Positions 6,896 to 8,327 of a DNA stretch of 8,327 nucleotides are shown here, piece after piece. A program made the translations under genes and the position numbers. The notes beneath the pieces were generated by a model, which had not been told where the DNA came from, made no database searches, and saw only the letters and a list, made by a program, of their open reading frames with translations. Position 1 is the first letter of the stretch; each line of letters begins with the position of its first letter. The DNA lies in the NCBI GenBank assembly GCA_002315195.1, contig DCGD01000126.1, positions 885-9,211 on the forward strand, in the 5' to 3' direction. Source of the DNA: Prevotellaceae bacterium UBA1787. Lineage in GTDB: Bacteria; Bacteroidota; Bacteroidia; Bacteroidales; Bacteroidaceae.

Positions 6896-7945
6896 TCAGA
6901 CACCCATGGTTTCACGGTAGAAATCAAACATGTCCGTGATTTCGTCTCTGTCGGCGACTTGGTTGATGTGAATGTTTCCAATTCCTGACAGAAGGGTGAA
7001 GTTGATGTCGCCACCTATGTTCTTCTTGTCATGCGACATGAGTTCAATCAACGTGTCGTAATGGTCGCAGTGGAAGGCGAACACGCCATAGTGTTCCTTG
7101 ACGAACTGGATGCATTGGAAGAGGATGTCGTGCGGAAATCCCCATAGCTTGCAACTAAGGTACAATTCGCATACAAGCCCCCATGCCACGGCATATCCGT
7201 GAAGAACGGGCCGCTGCATTTTCAAGGCGAGACTTTCGAAGGCATGCCCTGCGGTGTGTCCGAGGTTGAGCGCCTTCCTTATTCCGTGTTCCTCCGGATC
7301 TTTGCTCACGATGTCTTGCTTTATCTTAAGACTGTCCCTGATGAGTTTTCGCAGTTGGGTGTCATCGGAGCGGAACAAGTCGAAATTGATTGTTTCGTGC
7401 CACATGCGCTCGTCGTGAATGAGTGCGTGCTTGATGATTTCCGCAAAGCCGGAAGCAAGGTTTTCCCGGTCCAAGGTGTGGAGAAAGGTCGTGTCGATGA
7501 TTACTTTGCTGCTTTGGGCGAAAACACCCAGTTCGTTTTTCAATCCTTCAAAATTGACTCCCGTCTTACCGCCCGTCGAGGCATCGACCATGGCGAGCAG
7601 CGTGGTGGGGATGTGGATGAACGGTATGCCCCGCTTGAAGGTGGCGGCGGCAAATCCTCCAAGGTCCGTCACCATGCCTCCGCCAAGGTTGACGAGGAGA
7701 GAATGTCGGGTGGCGCCCCCATTGACCAGCGCTTTCCATACAAGGGAGAGGGAATCCAAATTTTTGTGGCCATCACCGCTTGGAATCTCAATGGTGCGGT
7801 TGTCGTCAAGGTGAATTAAGGGCAGACATAATTTTCGTGTATTATCGTCGGTCAAGAAGAAAATCTTGTCCCAATCCCATTCTTTCAGAACGATAGGCAG
7901 CGTCTCTTTGATGTTGTTGGTGAAAATCAAGGATGGTGTTCCCAT
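6896..7945 (-). CDS. aroB: 3-dehydroquinate synthase
   Basis: AroB converts DAHP to 3-dehydroquinate, the second step of the shikimate route to aromatic amino acids, in the cytoplasm with NAD and a divalent metal. The product is 349 residues, near the usual 350-360. Visible motifs are the glycine-rich NAD segment NLGGGMVTDLGGF (86-98), PTTLLAMVDASTGGKTGVN (113-131), and the metal ligands E169 (GFAEIIKH), H230 (NLGHTAGH) and H249 (VLHGYAV). DKKN at 306-309 is also conserved. The ATG at 7945 gives the expected N-terminus and lies about 20 bp after a -7 box. A TTG eight codons upstream (7969) would fall inside that promoter and is less likely. It appears to be the first gene of the aroB-nitroreductase-GH43-like cluster. 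Confidence 0.96.
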   Translation of the reverse strand: MGTPSLIFTNNIKETLPIVLKEWDWDKIFFLTDDNTRKLCLPLIHLDDNRTIEIPSGDGHKNLDSLSLVWKALVNGGATRHSLLVNLGGGMVTDLGGFAAATFKRGIPFIHIPTTLLAMVDASTGGKTGVNFEGLKNELGVFAQSSKVIIDTTFLHTLDRENLASGFAEIIKHALIHDERMWHETINFDLFRSDDTQLRKLIRDSLKIKQDIVSKDPEEHGIRKALNLGHTAGHAFESLALKMQRPVLHGYAVAWGLVCELYLSCKLWGFPHDILFQCIQFVKEHYGVFAFHCDHYDTLIELMSHDKKNIGGDINFTLLSGIGNIHINQVADRDEITDMFDFYRETMGV

Positions 7946-7966
7946 GATGAATGTCGTATATGGCTG

Positions 7967-7974
7967 CAAAAATA
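7967..7974 (-). promoter_or_regulatory. Candidate Bacteroidetes -7 box for aroB
   Basis: On the minus strand this reads TATTTTTG, matching TAnnTTTG and identical to the box before the GH20 operon. A TTTG (plus-strand CAAA at 8000-8003) lies 25 bp upstream, longer than the usual 19-21 bp. The predicted leader before the ATG at 7945 is about 15 nt. Confidence 0.55.
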
Positions 7975-7980
7975 ATTAAT

Positions 7981-8006
7981 ATTTTTGACGTAGTAATTTC
8001 AAAAAT
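7981..8006. repeat. 8-bp perfect inverted repeat between divergent promoters
   Basis: ATTTTTGA at 7981-7988 is the exact reverse complement of TCAAAAAT at 7999-8006, with a 10-nt spacer. Each arm contains the TTTG that could serve as the -33 element of one of the two outward-facing promoters. It may be an operator, or simply the two promoter elements mirrored by the divergent layout. Confidence 0.6.
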
Positions 8007-8011
8007 GGAAT

Positions 8012-8019
8012 TATCTTTG
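8012..8019 (+). promoter_or_regulatory. Candidate Bacteroidetes -7 box for cls
   Basis: TATCTTTG matches TAnnTTTG. A TTTG at 7984-7987 lies 24 bp upstream, somewhat far for a -33 element. The box is 31 bp before the ATG at 8051, predicting a leader of about 25 nt. Confidence 0.55.
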
Positions 8020-8036
8020 CCTGACATTGTGAAATG

Positions 8037-8041
8037 AGGAG
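8037..8041 (+). promoter_or_regulatory. Shine-Dalgarno-like AGGAG deciding the cls start
   Basis: AGGAG lies 9 nt before the ATG at 8051 and only 2 nt before an out-of-frame ATG at 8044. The spacing supports 8051. It is the clearest ribosome-binding sequence in the window. Confidence 0.5.
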
Positions 8042-8050
8042 AAATGTATC

Positions 8051-8327
8051 ATGTTGTCAGTTATAGCAATAGTCGTATTGTGTGTATATTTGGTGTTGAT
8101 TGTGAACGCCATTTTGGCTGTGATGCTCTCAGGAGGGCAGCCGTCGCGGACGATAGCCTGGATATTGTTTCTGTTTATGTTCCCCGTCGCAGGCTTGTTG
8201 TTCTACTACTTGCTGGGTCAGAACATCCGTGGCAAGCGTTTCTACAATCGAAGGAAAATCAAGCGCATCGTGGAAAAATCCAATTATGTGGGCGTGCTGC
8301 CACATTGCAGCATCCCCGGCATAGTAC
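8051..8327 (+). CDS. cls: Cardiolipin synthase, N-terminal part
   Basis: The first 92 residues are present and the gene runs off the right edge. Two hydrophobic helices are seen at about residues 2-26 and 35-55, joined by a short loop with GGQPSRTIAW. The second helix ends in FPVAGLLFYYLLGQN, followed by a basic stretch (RGKRFYNRRKIKR). This is the PLDc_N membrane anchor of bacterial cardiolipin synthases, which join phosphatidylglycerol molecules into cardiolipin at the inner membrane. The two HKD catalytic motifs would lie beyond the window, so activity cannot be checked. A related PLD-type protein with the same anchor is the only realistic alternative. The gene is divergent from aroB. Confidence 0.88.
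   Translation, partial: MLSVIAIVVLCVYLVLIVNAILAVMLSGGQPSRTIAWILFLFMFPVAGLLFYYLLGQNIRGKRFYNRRKIKRIVEKSNYVGVLPHCSIPGIV

Noticed and set aside
6868..7014. An upstream extension of the nitroreductase frame into aroB.
   Set aside because: The extra residues have no nitroreductase character, and the ATG at 6867 directly precedes the conserved N-terminal motif.
7199..7819. A 206-codon plus-strand open frame.
   Set aside because: It lies wholly antisense to aroB, which has all its metal- and NAD-binding motifs.
7946..7969. An upstream TTG start for aroB at 7969.
   Set aside because: It would overlap the TAnnTTTG box and adds eight residues with no family match; the ATG at 7945 fits better.
8044..8327. 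An ATG at 8044 opening a second frame that stays open to the right edge.
   Set aside because: Only the frame from 8051 encodes the two membrane helices and the PSRTIAW loop of cardiolipin synthase, and the AGGAG spacing favours 8051.

Overview
The window looks like chromosomal DNA of a Bacteroidales bacterium, probably of the Bacteroides/Prevotella kind. The clues are four TAnnTTTG promoter boxes (the -7 element read by the Bacteroidetes primary sigma factor) placed just upstream of start codons, mostly no Shine-Dalgarno sequences, secreted glycosidases typical of gut or oral Bacteroidales, and AroB and cardiolipin synthase sequences of that type. All gene names here come from reading motifs by eye; no database search was run.

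Left half (1-5264): a carbohydrate-active locus. A sialidase-fold (BNR/Asp-box) exported protein runs leftward off the window edge. A 360-bp AT-rich divergent intergenic region follows; it carries one candidate promoter box per direction and four copies of a 13-bp tandem repeat. Rightward from it lie two tandem paralogous family-20 glycoside hydrolases, 23 bp apart and evidently one transcript. Both have an exported GH20b + GH20 + C-terminal jelly-roll-like layout and both keep the catalytic Asp-Glu pair. They differ mainly by a 30-residue insertion in one active-site loop of the first copy. A strong bipartite hairpin separates this operon from the convergent genes to its right.

Right half (5357-8327): a leftward cluster of three genes, aroB (3-dehydroquinate synthase), a small nitroreductase, and a GH43-like five-bladed propeller lipoprotein. 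The last two are joined by an ATGA stop/start overlap. Divergent from aroB, across a short region with two facing promoter boxes and an 8-bp perfect inverted repeat, is the start of a cardiolipin synthase that runs off the right edge.

Functional reading: the two GH20 enzymes would remove beta-linked N-acetylhexosamine (or lacto-N-biose-type units) from host or microbial glycans, and the sialidase-fold and GH43-like proteins would trim other sugars. No SusC/SusD pair, sulfatase or regulator is inside the window, so membership in a polysaccharide utilisation locus cannot be shown here. No defence system, mobile element, CRISPR array or RNA gene was found. The points most worth following up are the duplicated GH20 pair with its divergent loop, the sialidase-fold protein lacking the usual sialidase RIP motif, the glycosidase translationally coupled to housekeeping genes, and the repeats in the two divergent promoter regions.
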